The translations under genes and the position numbers were made by a program. The notes below the pieces were generated by a model. It saw only the letters and a program-made list of their open reading frames with translations, had not been told where the DNA came from and ran no database searches. This document shows positions 34,273-44,719 of a DNA stretch of 64,000 nucleotides, in pieces. This DNA comes from Enterobacter cloacae subsp. cloacae ATCC 13047 (GTDB taxonomy: Bacteria > Pseudomonadota > Gammaproteobacteria > Enterobacterales > Enterobacteriaceae). The DNA lies in the NCBI RefSeq assembly GCF_000025565.1, contig NC_014121.1, positions 3,906,001-3,970,000 on the forward strand, written 5' to 3'. The first letter of the stretch is position 1. Each line of letters opens with the position of its first letter.

Positions 34273-35547
34273 TTAGCCCAATAGAGTGCGCAAGTGCGCC
34301 GCAACGCCGTCCTGCGTTACCGTTGTCTGCTCACCAGAGCGCAGGTCTTTCACTACCACTTCGCCGTTGGCCACTTCGGACTCACCCAGCACCAGTGCAA
34401 TACTTGCGCCCCACTTATCGGCACGAGCAAACTGTTTTTTGAAGTTGCCGCCGCCATGGTTGGTCATCAGCTTAACCTCAGGCAGTGCATCGCGCACGCG
34501 TTCAGCAAGCTGCATCGCCGCAGACTGCGTTTCCGCGCCTGAGGCCACCAGGTATATATCGACAACGGAATCTGCTTTAAATTCCGGATTAACTGCCTGA
34601 ACCAGCAAAACAAGTCGCTCAAGGCCCATCGCGAAGCCAACCGCAGGCGCGGCACGGCCGCCAAGCTGCTCAACCAGACCGTCATAACGGCCGCCAGCAC
34701 ACACGGTGCCCTGCGAACCGAGGCTGGTGGTAACCCACTCAAACACGGTACGGTTATAGTAGTCCAGACCGCGCACCAGGCGCTGATTAACGGTATAGGC
34801 AATGCCTGCTGCTTCGAGCAGTTTGCAAAGACCAGCAAAGTGTTCGCGAGACTCGTCGTCCAGGTAATCGCCTAATGCAGGCGCATCGTTCAGCAGCGCC
34901 TGCACGTCCGGATTTTTGGAATCAAGCACGCGCAGCGGGTTGCTGTACATGCGACGTTTGCAGTCTTCGTCCAGCTTCTCTTTGTGCTCTTCAAGGAACG
35001 CCACCAGCGCATCGCGGTAGTTGGCACGCGCTTCCAGAGAGCCGATAGAGTTCAGCTCCAGAGAGACATGCTCAGAGATGCCCAGCGCGCGCCACCAGCG
35101 GGCGGTCAGCATGATCAGCTCAGCGTCAATGTCGGGTCCTTGCAGGCCAAACACTTCCACACCCAGCTGGTTGAACTGGCGATAACGACCTTTCTGCGGA
35201 CGTTCGTGGCGGAACATCGGGCCGATATACCACAGGCGCTGCTCCTGATTGTACAGGAGACCATGTTCGATGCCGGCGCGTACGCAGCCCGCCGTACCTT
35301 CAGGACGCAGCGTCAGGCTGTCGCCGTTGCGGTCCTCAAAGGTGTACATCTCTTTTTCAACCACGTCGGTCACTTCGCCGATCGCGCGTTTGAATAACGG
35401 GGTCTGCTCTACAATCGGCAAACGGATTTCGCTGTAACCGTAGCTGCCGAGCACCTGTTTCAGTGTGCCTTCAATGCGCTGCCAGATGGCGGTTTCGCCA
35501 GGCAGATAATCGTTCATGCCGCGGATGGCTTGAATGTTTTTTGCCAC
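34273..35547 (-). CDS. hisS: Histidyl-tRNA synthetase
   Basis: Class II aminoacyl-tRNA synthetase of 424 residues charging tRNA-His. Motif 2 is in [20 protein letters not shown] near 108-127, and the histidine-specific loop [13 protein letters not shown] is near 259-271; the C-terminal anticodon-binding domain begins about 325. The start is a GTG ([17 protein letters not shown]), as in E. coli, giving the family length; an ATG 48 bp upstream would read through the ispG-hisS hairpin region. Confidence 0.97.
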   Translation of the reverse strand: MAKNIQAIRGMNDYLPGETAIWQRIEGTLKQVLGSYGYSEIRLPIVEQTPLFKRAIGEVTDVVEKEMYTFEDRNGDSLTLRPEGTAGCVRAGIEHGLLYNQEQRLWYIGPMFRHERPQKGRYRQFNQLGVEVFGLQGPDIDAELIMLTARWWRALGISEHVSLELNSIGSLEARANYRDALVAFLEEHKEKLDEDCKRRMYSNPLRVLDSKNPDVQALLNDAPALGDYLDDESREHFAGLCKLLEAAGIAYTVNQRLVRGLDYYNRTVFEWVTTSLGSQGTVCAGGRYDGLVEQLGGRAAPAVGFAMGLERLVLLVQAVNPEFKADSVVDIYLVASGAETQSAAMQLAERVRDALPEVKLMTNHGGGNFKKQFARADKWGASIALVLGESEVANGEVVVKDLRSGEQTTVTQDGVAAHLRTLLG

Positions 35548-35574
35548 GTTTATTCTCTTTCTATATACAAAAAA

Positions 35575-35623
35575 GAACCCAAAGAATGGGTTCAATCATA
35601 CATGGGAAGCACTTCGCTTCCCA
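35575..35623 (-). terminator. Two hairpins between ispG and hisS
   Basis: TGGGAAGC-ACTTC-GCTTCCCA (35603-35623) directly follows the ispG stop. GAACCC-AAAGAAT-GGGTTC (35575-35593) is followed on the minus strand by a run of six T. The second is a good terminator candidate. Confidence 0.8.
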
Positions 35624-35628
35624 TCACG

Positions 35629-36747
35629 TTATTTTTCAACCTGCTGAACGCTGATGCGCTGCGCTTCGTCCATCATCGACGCTTTGGCACGAATGCGCGC
35701 TTCAAGCTGATCGATCATATCACTATTATCCAGACGATCTTTACGAACGCCATCTTCATAGAGACCACTTTTCTTGTTACCGCCGGTGACGCCCAACGTT
35801 GACACCAGCGCTTCACCCGGGCCATTCACCACACAACCGATGATGGAGACGTCCATTGGGGTGATGATGTCTTCAAGACGTTGCTCCAGGGCATTCACGG
35901 TTCCGATGACGTCAAACTCCTGACGTGAACAGGTTGGACAGGCAATGAAGTTGATCCCACGTGCGCGGATACGCAGTGATTTCAGAATGTCGAAGCCAAC
36001 TTTGATCTCTTCGACCGGATCGGCCGCCAGCGAAACGCGCAGGGTGTCGCCGATCCCTTCCGAGAGCAGCAGACCCAGGCCAATGGCTGATTTGACAGAG
36101 CCACTGCGCAGGCCACCCGCCTCGGTGATCCCAAGGTGCAGGGGCTGATCGATCTGCTTCGCCAGCAGACGATAGGACTCTACCGCCAGGAAGACATCGG
36201 AGGCTTTTACGCTGACCTTGAACTGATCGAAGTTAAGACGATCCAGATGATCAACGTGACGCATCGCGGATTCAAGCAGCGCCTGCGGCGTGGGTTCGCC
36301 GTACTTTTCCTGCAGATCTTTTTCCAGAGAACCGGCGTTCACGCCGATACGGATGGGGATGTTCTTATCGCGTGCGCAGTCCACCACCATACGGATACGC
36401 TCTTCGTTACCGATGTTGCCTGGGTTAATACGCAGGCAGTCGACGCCGTATTCGGCAACTTTAAGCGCAATGCGGTAGTCGAAGTGGATGTCTGCAACCA
36501 GCGGCACACTGACCTGCTGTTTGATCAGTTTGAACGCCTCTGCGGCGTCCATGGTCGGCACGGAGACGCGAACAATGTCCGCGCCTACGCGTTCTAAGGC
36601 TTTGATTTGGTTGACCGTCGCTTCCACATCCGTGGTGCGCGTATTGGTCATCGACTGGACGGCGATAGGCGCCCCATCGCCGATTGGCACATTCCCAACG
36701 TAAATCCGTTTTGATTTTCTACGTTGAATCGGAGCCTGGTTATGCAT
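35629..36747 (-). CDS. ispG: 4-hydroxy-3-methylbut-2-en-1-yl diphosphate synthase
   Basis: Iron-sulfur enzyme of the MEP isoprenoid pathway, 372 residues, reducing MEcPP to HMBPP with flavodoxin. N-terminal TIM barrel (residues 1-250) begins with [20 protein letters not shown]. The 4Fe-4S ligands are in [12 protein letters not shown] near 268-279 and [10 protein letters not shown] near 305-314. Lies between hisS and rodZ; 26 bp separate it from rodZ. Confidence 0.98.
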   Translation of the reverse strand: MHNQAPIQRRKSKRIYVGNVPIGDGAPIAVQSMTNTRTTDVEATVNQIKALERVGADIVRVSVPTMDAAEAFKLIKQQVSVPLVADIHFDYRIALKVAEYGVDCLRINPGNIGNEERIRMVVDCARDKNIPIRIGVNAGSLEKDLQEKYGEPTPQALLESAMRHVDHLDRLNFDQFKVSVKASDVFLAVESYRLLAKQIDQPLHLGITEAGGLRSGSVKSAIGLGLLLSEGIGDTLRVSLAADPVEEIKVGFDILKSLRIRARGINFIACPTCSRQEFDVIGTVNALEQRLEDIITPMDVSIIGCVVNGPGEALVSTLGVTGGNKKSGLYEDGVRKDRLDNSDMIDQLEARIRAKASMMDEAQRISVQQVEK

Positions 36748-36773
36748 GAAAAATCTCCCGCGTAGCCCGTCTG

Positions 36774-37787
36774 TTACTGTGCTGCTGATTGTTCGGCATT
36801 AACGGTAAGACGTGCAACCTGGTTAGTTCTGATAAAGCGGCTCAGATCGACAGGTTTTCCTTGATACTGGATCTGTACCGCTGCCGGTGCGCCGATTTTA
36901 AGTTTATACGGTGCCTGACCGGTTAGGTTTAACGTGCCATCTTTACGCTGCAGGCCGCTGAACAGTTTTTTACCTGTTGCGTCAGTGACTTCTAACCAGC
37001 AGTCTGCAGTGAAATTCATCACCAGCGCGTTAGGGTCAACCGCTGGCGTTGCGACACCGGCCTGATCGGTCGGCAGGGGGGCAGCGGTGTTCGCCGACGG
37101 TGCGTTCGTTGCGGTATCCACAGGAGCCTGAGAAGGTGCAACCACCGCGTTTTGATCCTGCGCTGGAGCCTGCGTCTGAGGCGCTGACGTGTTAGCCGTT
37201 GCCGCTGGGGTCTGCGCAGCGTCGGTAGCTGGCGTATCGGTCGTCGCGGTTTGTGGTTCGCTGGTCGTTGCCGCGCTGTCGGTGCTCAGTGGAACGCTCT
37301 GCGCGTTACCGTTTCCGGCCTGGTTAAGTTCGGCAGAGGATTGATCGGCCATCGTGGTGATCTCTTCCTGCTGCGCCTTGTGGTTTTGCCACCACCATGC
37401 GCCGGTCAGGCCGACCACCACAAACAGCACCAGCCAGGTGAAGCTCATCAGCCAGCCATCACGTTTTTTACGACGTTTGCCCAAAGAGAAGCTCTGCATC
37501 GGTGCAACTTTGGCTGCACGAACCGGTGCCTGCTTCTCCATCATTGGCAGTAATTCGTCTTCAGGGATGTGCACCAGTTTTGCGTAAGAGCGGATATACC
37601 CGCGCAAGAATGTTGAAGCCAGATCGGCAGGTGCCTTATCTTCTTCAATATCGCGAACCGTGGAAACCTTCAGGCACAAGCGTTCTGCAACGGCTTGCTG
37701 GCTGAGTCCGAGTTGTTCACGGGCGTTGCGAAGACGAACGCCAGTGGAGAGTGCTTCATGTTGGTCGTGAGTGGCTTCAGTATTCAT
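36774..37787 (-). CDS. rodZ: Cytoskeleton-associated cell-shape protein RodZ
   Basis: Bitopic inner-membrane protein of 337 residues linking MreB to the elongation machinery. The cytoplasmic helix-turn-helix domain ([19 protein letters not shown] near 19-37) binds MreB. A basic stretch KRRKKRD precedes the single membrane helix (about 112-131). A low-complexity Thr/Ala/Pro/Gln linker leads to the periplasmic beta-domain (about 250-330). The linker composition differs from E. coli, as usual for the family. Confidence 0.97.
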   Translation of the reverse strand: MNTEATHDQHEALSTGVRLRNAREQLGLSQQAVAERLCLKVSTVRDIEEDKAPADLASTFLRGYIRSYAKLVHIPEDELLPMMEKQAPVRAAKVAPMQSFSLGKRRKKRDGWLMSFTWLVLFVVVGLTGAWWWQNHKAQQEEITTMADQSSAELNQAGNGNAQSVPLSTDSAATTSEPQTATTDTPATDAAQTPAATANTSAPQTQAPAQDQNAVVAPSQAPVDTATNAPSANTAAPLPTDQAGVATPAVDPNALVMNFTADCWLEVTDATGKKLFSGLQRKDGTLNLTGQAPYKLKIGAPAAVQIQYQGKPVDLSRFIRTNQVARLTVNAEQSAAQ

Positions 37788-38043
37788 TCGCTACAACTAC
37801 TGGTACGTGAAAAATAAGGGTTCAGGTGCCGGTGAGTCACAATGCCACCCGCACCGCGAAACTTCTGGTCAGTTAACCTTGAACAGTCAGTATAAGACTG
37901 TCAGCCCGGAGATGACAGTGCGCCCTGCCCGTGAAGCTAAACTGTTGTTACGTCGTTACATACTGCCCGAAAGTCGTATGAAACGCACCGTAATTATTAC
38001 TCAGTCATCACGAATCTGACTGATTATTCAGTAAGATTATGCT

Positions 38044-38067
38044 TCACGGCGCAATAATGCGCCGTGA
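38044..38067 (-). terminator. Hairpin downstream of rlmN
   Basis: TCACGGCGCA-ATAA-TGCGCCGTGA, a perfect 10-bp stem starting 12 bp after the rlmN stop. The rest of the 291-bp gap to rodZ is AT-rich and should hold the promoter of rodZ and its downstream genes. Confidence 0.7.
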
Positions 38068-38078
38068 TTGCATAATAA

Positions 38079-39245
38079 TCAAACAGCTTTGACCGCAATC
38101 GTCTCGCCCTGCATGCGTTTACGCAGGGTACGTTTGGTTCGGTCAATCACATCACCCGCCAGCTGACCGCATGCGGCATCGATATCATCACCACGGGTTT
38201 TACGCACGATGGTGGTGAAACCGTACTCCATCAACACCTTCGAGAAACGGTCGATACGGCTGTTCGAACTGCGGCCATACGGCGCTCCCGGGAACGGGTT
38301 CCATGGGATCAGGTTGATTTTGCACGGCGTATCTTTCAGCAGTGCAGCCAGTTCATGCGCATGCTCGGTACCGTCGTTCACGTGGTCGAGCATCACGTAC
38401 TCGATGGTTACGCGGCCCTGGTTGGCGTTGGATTTTTCCAGGTAGCGACGCACCGCCGCAAGGAAGGTTTCGATATTGTACTTTTTGTTGATCGGCACAA
38501 TTTCGTCGCGGATTTCATCGTTTGGCGCATGCAGAGAGATGGCCAGCGCCACATCAATCATGTCGCCCAGCTTATCCAGAGCCGGAACCACGCCTGATGT
38601 AGAGAGCGTCACGCGACGTTTGGAGAGGCCAAAACCGAAATCGTCCAGCATGATTTCCATTGCCGGAACCACGTTAGTCAGGTTCAGCAGCGGTTCACCC
38701 ATCCCCATCATCACCACGTTGGTAATTGGGCGGGTTCCGGTCACTTTCGCCGCGCCAACGATTTTCGCGGCACGCCAGACCTGGCCAATGATTTCCGATA
38801 CACGCAGGTTACGGTTAAAACCTTGCTGCGCGGTTGAGCAGAATTTGCACTCCAGCGCACAGCCAACCTGAGAAGAGACGCACAGCGTGGCGCGATCGTC
38901 TTCCGGGATATACACGGTTTCAACACGCTGATCGCCAACGGCAATCGCCCATTTGATGGTGCCATCTGAAGAGCGTTGTTCTTCCACCACTTCCGGTGCG
39001 CGGATTTCAGCCACTTCTTTGAGCTTGTTGCGCAGCACTTTGTTGATGTCAGTCATGTCATCAAAGTTGTCGCTGCAATAGTGGTACATCCATTTCATGA
39101 CCTGATCGGCACGAAACGGCTTCTCGCCCAACTCTTTAAAGAACTCGCGCATCTGCTGACGGTTCAGATCCAGCAGGTTAATTTTTCCATTTTTATTTGG
39201 AACCGCAGGCGTGGCGACTTCGGAGGTATTCACTAATTCAGACAT
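38079..39245 (-). CDS. rlmN: Dual-specificity 23S rRNA / tRNA adenine C2-methyltransferase
   Basis: Radical SAM enzyme of 388 residues that methylates A2503 of 23S rRNA and A37 of several tRNAs. The cluster motif CALECKFC is near 130-137, and the conserved cysteine that forms the methyl-carrying intermediate is in [13 protein letters not shown] near 360. The N-terminal domain ([16 protein letters not shown]) is complete. A few residues longer than E. coli RlmN in the variable N-terminus. 169 bp after ndk, with two hairpins between. Confidence 0.97.
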   Translation of the reverse strand: MSELVNTSEVATPAVPNKNGKINLLDLNRQQMREFFKELGEKPFRADQVMKWMYHYCSDNFDDMTDINKVLRNKLKEVAEIRAPEVVEEQRSSDGTIKWAIAVGDQRVETVYIPEDDRATLCVSSQVGCALECKFCSTAQQGFNRNLRVSEIIGQVWRAAKIVGAAKVTGTRPITNVVMMGMGEPLLNLTNVVPAMEIMLDDFGFGLSKRRVTLSTSGVVPALDKLGDMIDVALAISLHAPNDEIRDEIVPINKKYNIETFLAAVRRYLEKSNANQGRVTIEYVMLDHVNDGTEHAHELAALLKDTPCKINLIPWNPFPGAPYGRSSNSRIDRFSKVLMEYGFTTIVRKTRGDDIDAACGQLAGDVIDRTKRTLRKRMQGETIAVKAV

Positions 39246-39298
39246 AATATTTTCCGGCCTCGTTGTTACACGTTATGGCCCATGGAGGGTTGAAAAGA

Positions 39299-39381
39299 AA
39301 CGCCCCGGAAAGCGTTCTGCTCGTCCGGGGCGTTGCATTGTACAAAGTCTGGCGCAGGGATGCCACGTTTGCACGTGGCAT
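39299..39381 (-). terminator. Two hairpins between ndk and rlmN
   Basis: ATGCCACGT-TTGC-ACGTGGCAT (39360-39381) and AACGCCCCGG ... CCGGGGCGTT (39299-39334, 16-base loop, TTTC following) lie after the ndk stop. The second is a plausible terminator. Confidence 0.7.
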
Positions 39382-39414
39382 TTACGAAAATAATGTGTAA
39401 ACGAAACCGTTAAA

Positions 39415-39846
39415 TTAACGGGTACGTGGACACACTTCGCCTTCTGCGAAGAAGAAAGCGATTTCGCGCGCTGCAGATTCAACAGAGTCAGAACCGTGGG
39501 TGCCGTTCTCGGTGAAGCTGTCAGCGTAGTCAGCGCGCAGCGTACCTGCCAGCGCGTTATCCGGGTTGGTTGCACCCAGCAGGTCACGGTGACGCTGTAC
39601 CGCATTTTCGCCTTCCAGCACGGATACCACGATCGGGCCAGAGGTCATAAACTCAACCAGACCGTCAAAGAATGGGCGACCTTCATGCTCAGCGTAGAAA
39701 CCGCGAGCCTGCTCAACGGTCAGATGCAGCATTTTGGTGCCAACGATCTTAAACCCTGCTGATTCAAAGCGAGCGAAGATGCTGCCAATAACGTTTTTTG
39801 CCACCGCGTTTGGTTTGATGATGGAAAAAGTACGTTCAATAGCCAT
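39415..39846 (-). CDS. ndk: Nucleoside diphosphate kinase
   Basis: Transfers the gamma-phosphate of ATP to nucleoside diphosphates through a phosphohistidine; 143 residues. The catalytic histidine is in [13 protein letters not shown] near residue 117, and the N-terminus [20 protein letters not shown] is canonical. The start MAIERTF was chosen; a frame 81 bp longer adds a non-homologous stretch. Single gene preceded by a 124-bp spacer. Confidence 0.98.
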   Translation of the reverse strand: MAIERTFSIIKPNAVAKNVIGSIFARFESAGFKIVGTKMLHLTVEQARGFYAEHEGRPFFDGLVEFMTSGPIVVSVLEGENAVQRHRDLLGATNPDNALAGTLRADYADSFTENGTHGSDSVESAAREIAFFFAEGEVCPRTR

Positions 39847-39970
39847 TGATAACCTCTGTAAAATGTTCTGTTGTTTTTGCATACCTGAGTATGGTGTGGC
39901 GCGGATTATAAAGAGCAATAGCGCCATTGCCTATGGTTATACATAACATTTTTTTAAAATGAGACGAAGA

Positions 39971-40846
39971 TTAGCAACAGGACAGATTTCGCATCCCGTA
40001 GTGATGGTGGAAACAGAGCGGGCACTGCTTTTCTTCAGGCGTAAATGACCAGAACCGACGGCGGCACGTCTGGCAAATGGCCTCATATGCGGGCATGGTT
40101 ACCGTTTTCGCTATTCCCTCTGTTTGTGTCACTTTTATCGCCGCATGCTGGCAAACCGCTTCACAACCACCGCAACCGGTGCAATATTCGGTTTCCACCC
40201 TCAGACTGGCGTTCTCAAAACGAATCGCCTTTTCCTGACAGCTTCGCCAGCACGCCCCGCACAGCACGCACTTTCCGGCGTCGAGAGCGATCTCTGCCTC
40301 GCTAAACGCGGGAAAAGCCCTTCGCAACTCACGCAGGCCGGGCATGACGCGACAGGCACGAACATCCTCGCGGGGAACGTGCATTAGCGCACGGCGGGCG
40401 AGATTCACCTCGTTGTGCGGGATGAGCTTAAATGCCCACGCCCCTTCACCGCGTCGGCGAAGCGTAAGATTAAGCCGGGCAAGCGCCAGCAGCCAGTCAG
40501 GATGGTGCTCCACCTCAATACTGATAAAACGAACGCGGTATTGCGCGTGCCACAGTAGCAGCTCATTCACTCCAGGTGCGCGTTCCGCAAACGGCCCGAC
40601 AAGCGCATCTCCACGCAAAAAGCGTTTTCGCGGTACGATGCCGGTAATGGCTCCGGCTGGACAGACAAACAGGCAGTCACCGCATTCAATACATCGGCTG
40701 TCATCAATCAGAACGCCCGAGTCCGTAAAAGAGAACGCCTGCACAGGGCAAGCGTCCGCACAGGCGTGGCAGGAGGCATGACGGAAACGGCGACGAACGC
40801 ACGCATGCGTCACGTCCATCGCCGGGATAAGCGTTAATCCGTCCAT
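39971..40846 (-). CDS. Ferredoxin-type 4Fe-4S protein, fourth gene of the dms-like operon
   Basis: A 291-residue protein with two separated pairs of ferredoxin modules. The N-terminal pair includes CHACADACPVQAF and CIECGDCLFVCPAG; the C-terminal pair includes CVLCGACWRSCQEKAI and CTGCGGCEAVCQHAA. Between them are about 110 residues without cysteine motifs. The end has a CxxC ... CPLC pair and terminates SCC, like a rubredoxin/zinc knuckle. No signal peptide, so it is likely cytoplasmic. It overlaps the membrane-anchor gene by one base. Role in assembly of, or electron transfer to, the reductase is inferred from the operon. Confidence 0.75.
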   Translation of the reverse strand: MDGLTLIPAMDVTHACVRRRFRHASCHACADACPVQAFSFTDSGVLIDDSRCIECGDCLFVCPAGAITGIVPRKRFLRGDALVGPFAERAPGVNELLLWHAQYRVRFISIEVEHHPDWLLALARLNLTLRRRGEGAWAFKLIPHNEVNLARRALMHVPREDVRACRVMPGLRELRRAFPAFSEAEIALDAGKCVLCGACWRSCQEKAIRFENASLRVETEYCTGCGGCEAVCQHAAIKVTQTEGIAKTVTMPAYEAICQTCRRRFWSFTPEEKQCPLCFHHHYGMRNLSCC

Positions 40847-41634
40847 CAGCCAATACTGAAGAAAACGAAGCGCAGCATTAGCTCACCCACAATCAGTAAT
40901 GCGCTGCCCAGCAGCACCGGGCCTCGCGCGGCCTTCAGACCGCCCGCGGCAAAACACAGCATGCCCGCAACGGAAACGCACCAGCTCAGCAGATGCACCG
41001 TGCGCAGTTGCTCCAGCATCCGTAACGGAGCGTGAGGGAATGTCACCACGGTGTTGTCCATGGCTGTAATGTCGGCCAGCCAGACGGGCTTCATCACCAG
41101 ACGCACAAGCACCAGCAGGGTAATAATCACAACCGCCGCGCGCAGGTTAATCCGGGAAGGCGCCCCAACGGCCACGCAGGCTGAGCCAATGATTCCCACC
41201 GAGCCGATGAACAGCACCAGCGTGTTGATGTGCTGCCAGGTGACAACCGACGTATGGATATAAATCTGCGCCATGCAGAACACGTCCACCAGCCCGACAA
41301 GACCCGCCACCGCCAGAAGCGGCTTCCAGCCTGGTTTTTTCGCGAACATCAGCAGCGTCGCAAGACCAAGCGCCGCAAGGTAAAGGCTGGCAAATACAAT
41401 CTCACGGCTCAGCCAGGAGCTGGATACGTGGCGCAGCGCGTTGAGAGCATTGAGCGGGTAGCCCATATGCAGCGCCGAGGCGAGCAGCCCCAGGCAGGCC
41501 AGCACGAATGCCCCGGCAGCAGGCAGCAGCGCGTTACGCGGCGAAGCCTGCGCGTCTCCGAGCGCCAGCCAGAGCGTAACGCCTACCGATCCCTGAAGGA
41601 ACAGGGTAAAAATCAGCAACGGTAACTCATGCAT
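40846..41634 (-). CDS. DMSO-reductase-type membrane anchor subunit
   Basis: DmsC-like integral membrane protein of 262 residues with eight predicted helices, expected to bind menaquinol and pass electrons to the iron-sulfur subunit. The beginning MHELPLLIFTLFLQGSVGVT is characteristic of the family. It overlaps the iron-sulfur subunit gene by 8 bp. Homologous to YnfH/DmsC rather than to NrfD-only anchors, judged by length and N-terminus. Confidence 0.88.
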   Translation of the reverse strand: MHELPLLIFTLFLQGSVGVTLWLALGDAQASPRNALLPAAGAFVLACLGLLASALHMGYPLNALNALRHVSSSWLSREIVFASLYLAALGLATLLMFAKKPGWKPLLAVAGLVGLVDVFCMAQIYIHTSVVTWQHINTLVLFIGSVGIIGSACVAVGAPSRINLRAAVVIITLLVLVRLVMKPVWLADITAMDNTVVTFPHAPLRMLEQLRTVHLLSWCVSVAGMLCFAAGGLKAARGPVLLGSALLIVGELMLRFVFFSIG

Positions 41635-42256
41635 GACGTGTCCCCTCTTTCTCTGCGCCCTGATGTGCTTTGATCACCAGGTTCGGTTTGGTGATGGAGG
41701 AATCAGGCAATCCCTTCACGTCACAGACCACACCGTATTTCGCCCGAAGTTCATCAATCGGCCCGAATTTGATCGCTTCAAGGGGACAGGTTGCCACGCA
41801 GACAGGCTGTTCGCCTTTCGCCTGCAGATCCACGCAAAAATCGCATTTGGACATCTGCCCGGTCTGCTCGTTGAGCTGCGGCGCGCCATAGGGGCATGAC
41901 CACGCACAATATCCACAGCCGACGCACTTATCCGTATCGACGCGCACGATGCCGTCACCCGGACGCTTATGCATCGCGGTGGTCGGGCAGTTTTTGGTGC
42001 AGACAGGATCCGCACAGTGGTTGCAGGAGACAGAAAGTGTGTAGGCAAAAACGTTATTGCTGACGCCACCCTGGCCGGTTGGGATGAAATTCCCGCCGTT
42101 GATTTCGTACACACGACGGAAACGACGCCCGGGTTCAAGGTTGTTTTTATCTTTGCACGCCACCTGGCAGGCCTTGCAGCCCGAGCAGCGGGATGAGTCG
42201 ATATAGAAGCCCAGCTGTTTGTCGCTCACCGGCGCGTAGTGTTTAAACTGACTCAT
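41627..42256 (-). CDS. DMSO-reductase-type iron-sulfur subunit
   Basis: DmsB/YnfG-like electron-transfer subunit of 209 residues with four 4Fe-4S clusters. Cysteine groups are CSGCKACQVACKDKN (near 22-36), CNHCADPVCTKNCPT, CVGCGYCAWSCPYGAP and CDFCVDLQ ... CVATCP. It connects the membrane anchor with the molybdenum subunit on the periplasmic side of the membrane, carried by the catalytic subunit's Tat signal. Start overlaps the stop of the catalytic subunit gene (4 bp). Confidence 0.93.
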   Translation of the reverse strand: MSQFKHYAPVSDKQLGFYIDSSRCSGCKACQVACKDKNNLEPGRRFRRVYEINGGNFIPTGQGGVSNNVFAYTLSVSCNHCADPVCTKNCPTTAMHKRPGDGIVRVDTDKCVGCGYCAWSCPYGAPQLNEQTGQMSKCDFCVDLQAKGEQPVCVATCPLEAIKFGPIDELRAKYGVVCDVKGLPDSSITKPNLVIKAHQGAEKEGTRHA

Positions 42257-44631
42257 GCTTTTGCTACCTCCACCAGCATGGTTTGATGAGAATTCCCTTT
42301 CGCAAGTGCGGTAATGCGGGCGGAGCTGAGCACGTTCGCGCAGCCACCTTTATCAATGCCCCGCTCGTCCGGCTGCCACCAGGCGCCAGCCTGCATGGCA
42401 ACAACGCCAGGAATGATGCGCGGCGTGACTTCGGCCGGGATTTCACATATCCCCCGTGCATTGTGAATACGCACGGTATCTCCCTGCGCAATACCGCGTT
42501 TTTGCGCGTCCTGTGGGTTAATCCATAACTTTTGCTGCTGAACCTCAATCAGCCATGGGTTGGCATACTGAGTGGAGTTGGCGCGGTTTTTCCCCTTCCA
42601 GGTAATGAGCTGTAGCGGGAACGTCTTCGCCAGTTCATCCTCCGGTCCTTCATGGGCTGGCACGTAATGCGACAGCGCAGGGATTTCCGGGTGATGCATG
42701 TCGTAAAGACGCTTCGAGAAGATCTCAATTTTTCCGGATGGCGTCGGGAAGGGATGATTTTGCGGGTCGCGAATATTGTCCTCAAAAGCGACATACGGTG
42801 CGCTTTTGAAGAGATGTTGCCGCGTCTTTTGCAACGTCGCGAAGTCAGGCAAGTTTTCCTCTGGCATCGCCAGGCGTGTCTGCTCCCATATGTGTTCAAT
42901 CCACGCCTTTTCATCCCGCCCCTCGCTAAAGGCCGGTTCGATACCCAGCTTAGCGGCTACTTCGCGCAGCCAGTCATAGTCTGAACGGCGTTCAAATTCG
43001 GGTTTGATCAGCTTTTCCGACAGGATCAGATAGCTTGCGGTCCCCCAGGTTTCACCGATATTCCAGCGTTCCATAAAGCTGGTTTCCGGCAGCAGAAGAT
43101 CGGCATAGCGGGCGCTCGGCGTCATGAAGAGATCGCTTGCCACGATGAACTGAATTTTCGACTCGTCTTCCAGTACCCGTGTCGCCTGGTGCAGATCGGG
43201 GTTCTGGTTAGCAAGATAGTTACCCGCCAGAGAGAACAGAATGCGGATATTACTGTCGAGCTTTTCAGCATCCTTCAGGCCGACATCCGGTGTGACCTGT
43301 GAGGCATCGTCAGCGGCCTGAACCCAGTTCATCACCGATATTTTTGCTTTGACCGGGTTATCCGGCATGTCAGGACCGACCGCAAATTTCCGGTTGGCAC
43401 AACCACCATATCCTGCAGCCCATCCACCTTTTACGCCAACGTTGCCCGTCAGCGTTGCCAGCAGCGTCGAGCCGCGCGCGGTGCGTTCGCCGCAGTTGTG
43501 GCGCTGTGGACCCCAGCCCTGAATTAACGCGGCAGGTTTTGTTGTGGCATAGTCGCGTGCCAGCTGCCGGATGGTCTGCGCTGGCACATGGGTAATTTGC
43601 TCTGCCCATTCGGGAGTTTTCACCACTCCATCTTTCGCACCGGTCAGATAGGCGACAAGAGACTCGTTGGCGGGCACACCTTCAGGCATTGAGGCTTCAT
43701 CGAAGCCCAGCGTATAGCGCTGAATAAATTCACGATCGTGCAGGTTTTCCGTGACGATAACGTACATCATCGCGTCCATCAGCGCGTTATCGGTCGTCGG
43801 TAATAAGGGGATCCATTGATCGGCAAGGGATGAAACGGTATCTGAGTAGCGTGGATCAACCACGATAAAACGCGTGCCGTTTTGCTTCATCCTCTGGAAA
43901 TAGTGGTTGCTGTGACCAAAAATGGTCTCCGTTGGGTTATGACCCCAGAGGATCACCAGCCGGGTATCCTGCAGTGTATCCAGCGAACTGCCGCTGGCGG
44001 CGGTGCCGTAGGTGTAAGGCGTCGCGGCAGCTGTATTGCCCATACTGACCGAATGATAGCTTTCAAGGTATCCGCCGGTTAAGTTGAGCAAACGACGGAC
44101 CATCTTATCCCCGGAAAAGGTGCCCCCGGAAACCGCCGTACCCACATGAACATAACGCGAGGCTGCGCCGTATTGTTGCGTGATCGTTTTTAACCGTTCG
44201 GCAATAAGTGTGGTAGCTTCATCCCAGGAAATACGTTCAAATTTTCCTTCACCGCGCTTACCCACGCGTTTCATCGGATATTTTAAACGGTCAGGATGGT
44301 AAACAAATTTCCGGTAAGCCCGGCCACGAACGCAGGCGCGCATCACTGGCATTTGCGGATCCAGCTCATTATCCGGGCGCGTAGAAATTCGGGTCACCAC
44401 GCCATCGTTGACGTGGGCCCGAATATCACACTTCCCCCCGCAGTCAAATGTGCTGCAGGTCTGAATAATGTTTTCCGCAGGCTCGTCTTGTGCGGCGGTG
44501 CCTTCACTCGCCTTTGCTTTGCCAACGCGGGCGACAAACGGCAGGGCAGCAAGCGCCGACCCGGCCTGGATAAACTGACGTCGGGATACAGCGGGTAAAA
44601 GGCCGTCTCCCTGGCTTTTTATTTTTGTCAT
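42253..44631 (-). CDS. DMSO-reductase-type molybdopterin catalytic subunit
   Basis: Molybdopterin-guanine-dinucleotide oxidoreductase of the DmsA/YnfE type, 792 residues. A twin-arginine signal is at the N-terminus (SRRQFIQAG, 16-24). The 4Fe-4S motif CSTFDCGGKC follows near 59-68 with the fourth Cys in MRACVRG. The molybdenum-binding region VHVGTAVSGGTFSGDKMV and the C-terminal MopB domain are intact. The true substrate (DMSO, TMAO or another S/N-oxide) cannot be read from the sequence. It leads a four-gene operon behind a perfect FNR box, so anaerobic expression is expected. Confidence 0.92.
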   Translation of the reverse strand: MTKIKSQGDGLLPAVSRRQFIQAGSALAALPFVARVGKAKASEGTAAQDEPAENIIQTCSTFDCGGKCDIRAHVNDGVVTRISTRPDNELDPQMPVMRACVRGRAYRKFVYHPDRLKYPMKRVGKRGEGKFERISWDEATTLIAERLKTITQQYGAASRYVHVGTAVSGGTFSGDKMVRRLLNLTGGYLESYHSVSMGNTAAATPYTYGTAASGSSLDTLQDTRLVILWGHNPTETIFGHSNHYFQRMKQNGTRFIVVDPRYSDTVSSLADQWIPLLPTTDNALMDAMMYVIVTENLHDREFIQRYTLGFDEASMPEGVPANESLVAYLTGAKDGVVKTPEWAEQITHVPAQTIRQLARDYATTKPAALIQGWGPQRHNCGERTARGSTLLATLTGNVGVKGGWAAGYGGCANRKFAVGPDMPDNPVKAKISVMNWVQAADDASQVTPDVGLKDAEKLDSNIRILFSLAGNYLANQNPDLHQATRVLEDESKIQFIVASDLFMTPSARYADLLLPETSFMERWNIGETWGTASYLILSEKLIKPEFERRSDYDWLREVAAKLGIEPAFSEGRDEKAWIEHIWEQTRLAMPEENLPDFATLQKTRQHLFKSAPYVAFEDNIRDPQNHPFPTPSGKIEIFSKRLYDMHHPEIPALSHYVPAHEGPEDELAKTFPLQLITWKGKNRANSTQYANPWLIEVQQQKLWINPQDAQKRGIAQGDTVRIHNARGICEIPAEVTPRIIPGVVAMQAGAWWQPDERGIDKGGCANVLSSARITALAKGNSHQTMLVEVAKA

Positions 44632-44683
44632 TGCTCATTCCTTCAAATAAAAACGCATTCTCGTTTTTTCGCAGGAACGAACA

Positions 44684-44697
44684 TTGATTATTATCAA
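44684..44697 (-). promoter_or_regulatory. FNR box upstream of the dms-like operon
   Basis: TTGATTATTATCAA is a perfect match to the FNR palindrome TTGAT-N4-ATCAA, 52 bp upstream of the catalytic-subunit start. This places the operon under oxygen control like other anaerobic reductases. Confidence 0.88.
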
Positions 44698-44719
44698 GCT
44701 AATTAATAGGGAGTAGGGG

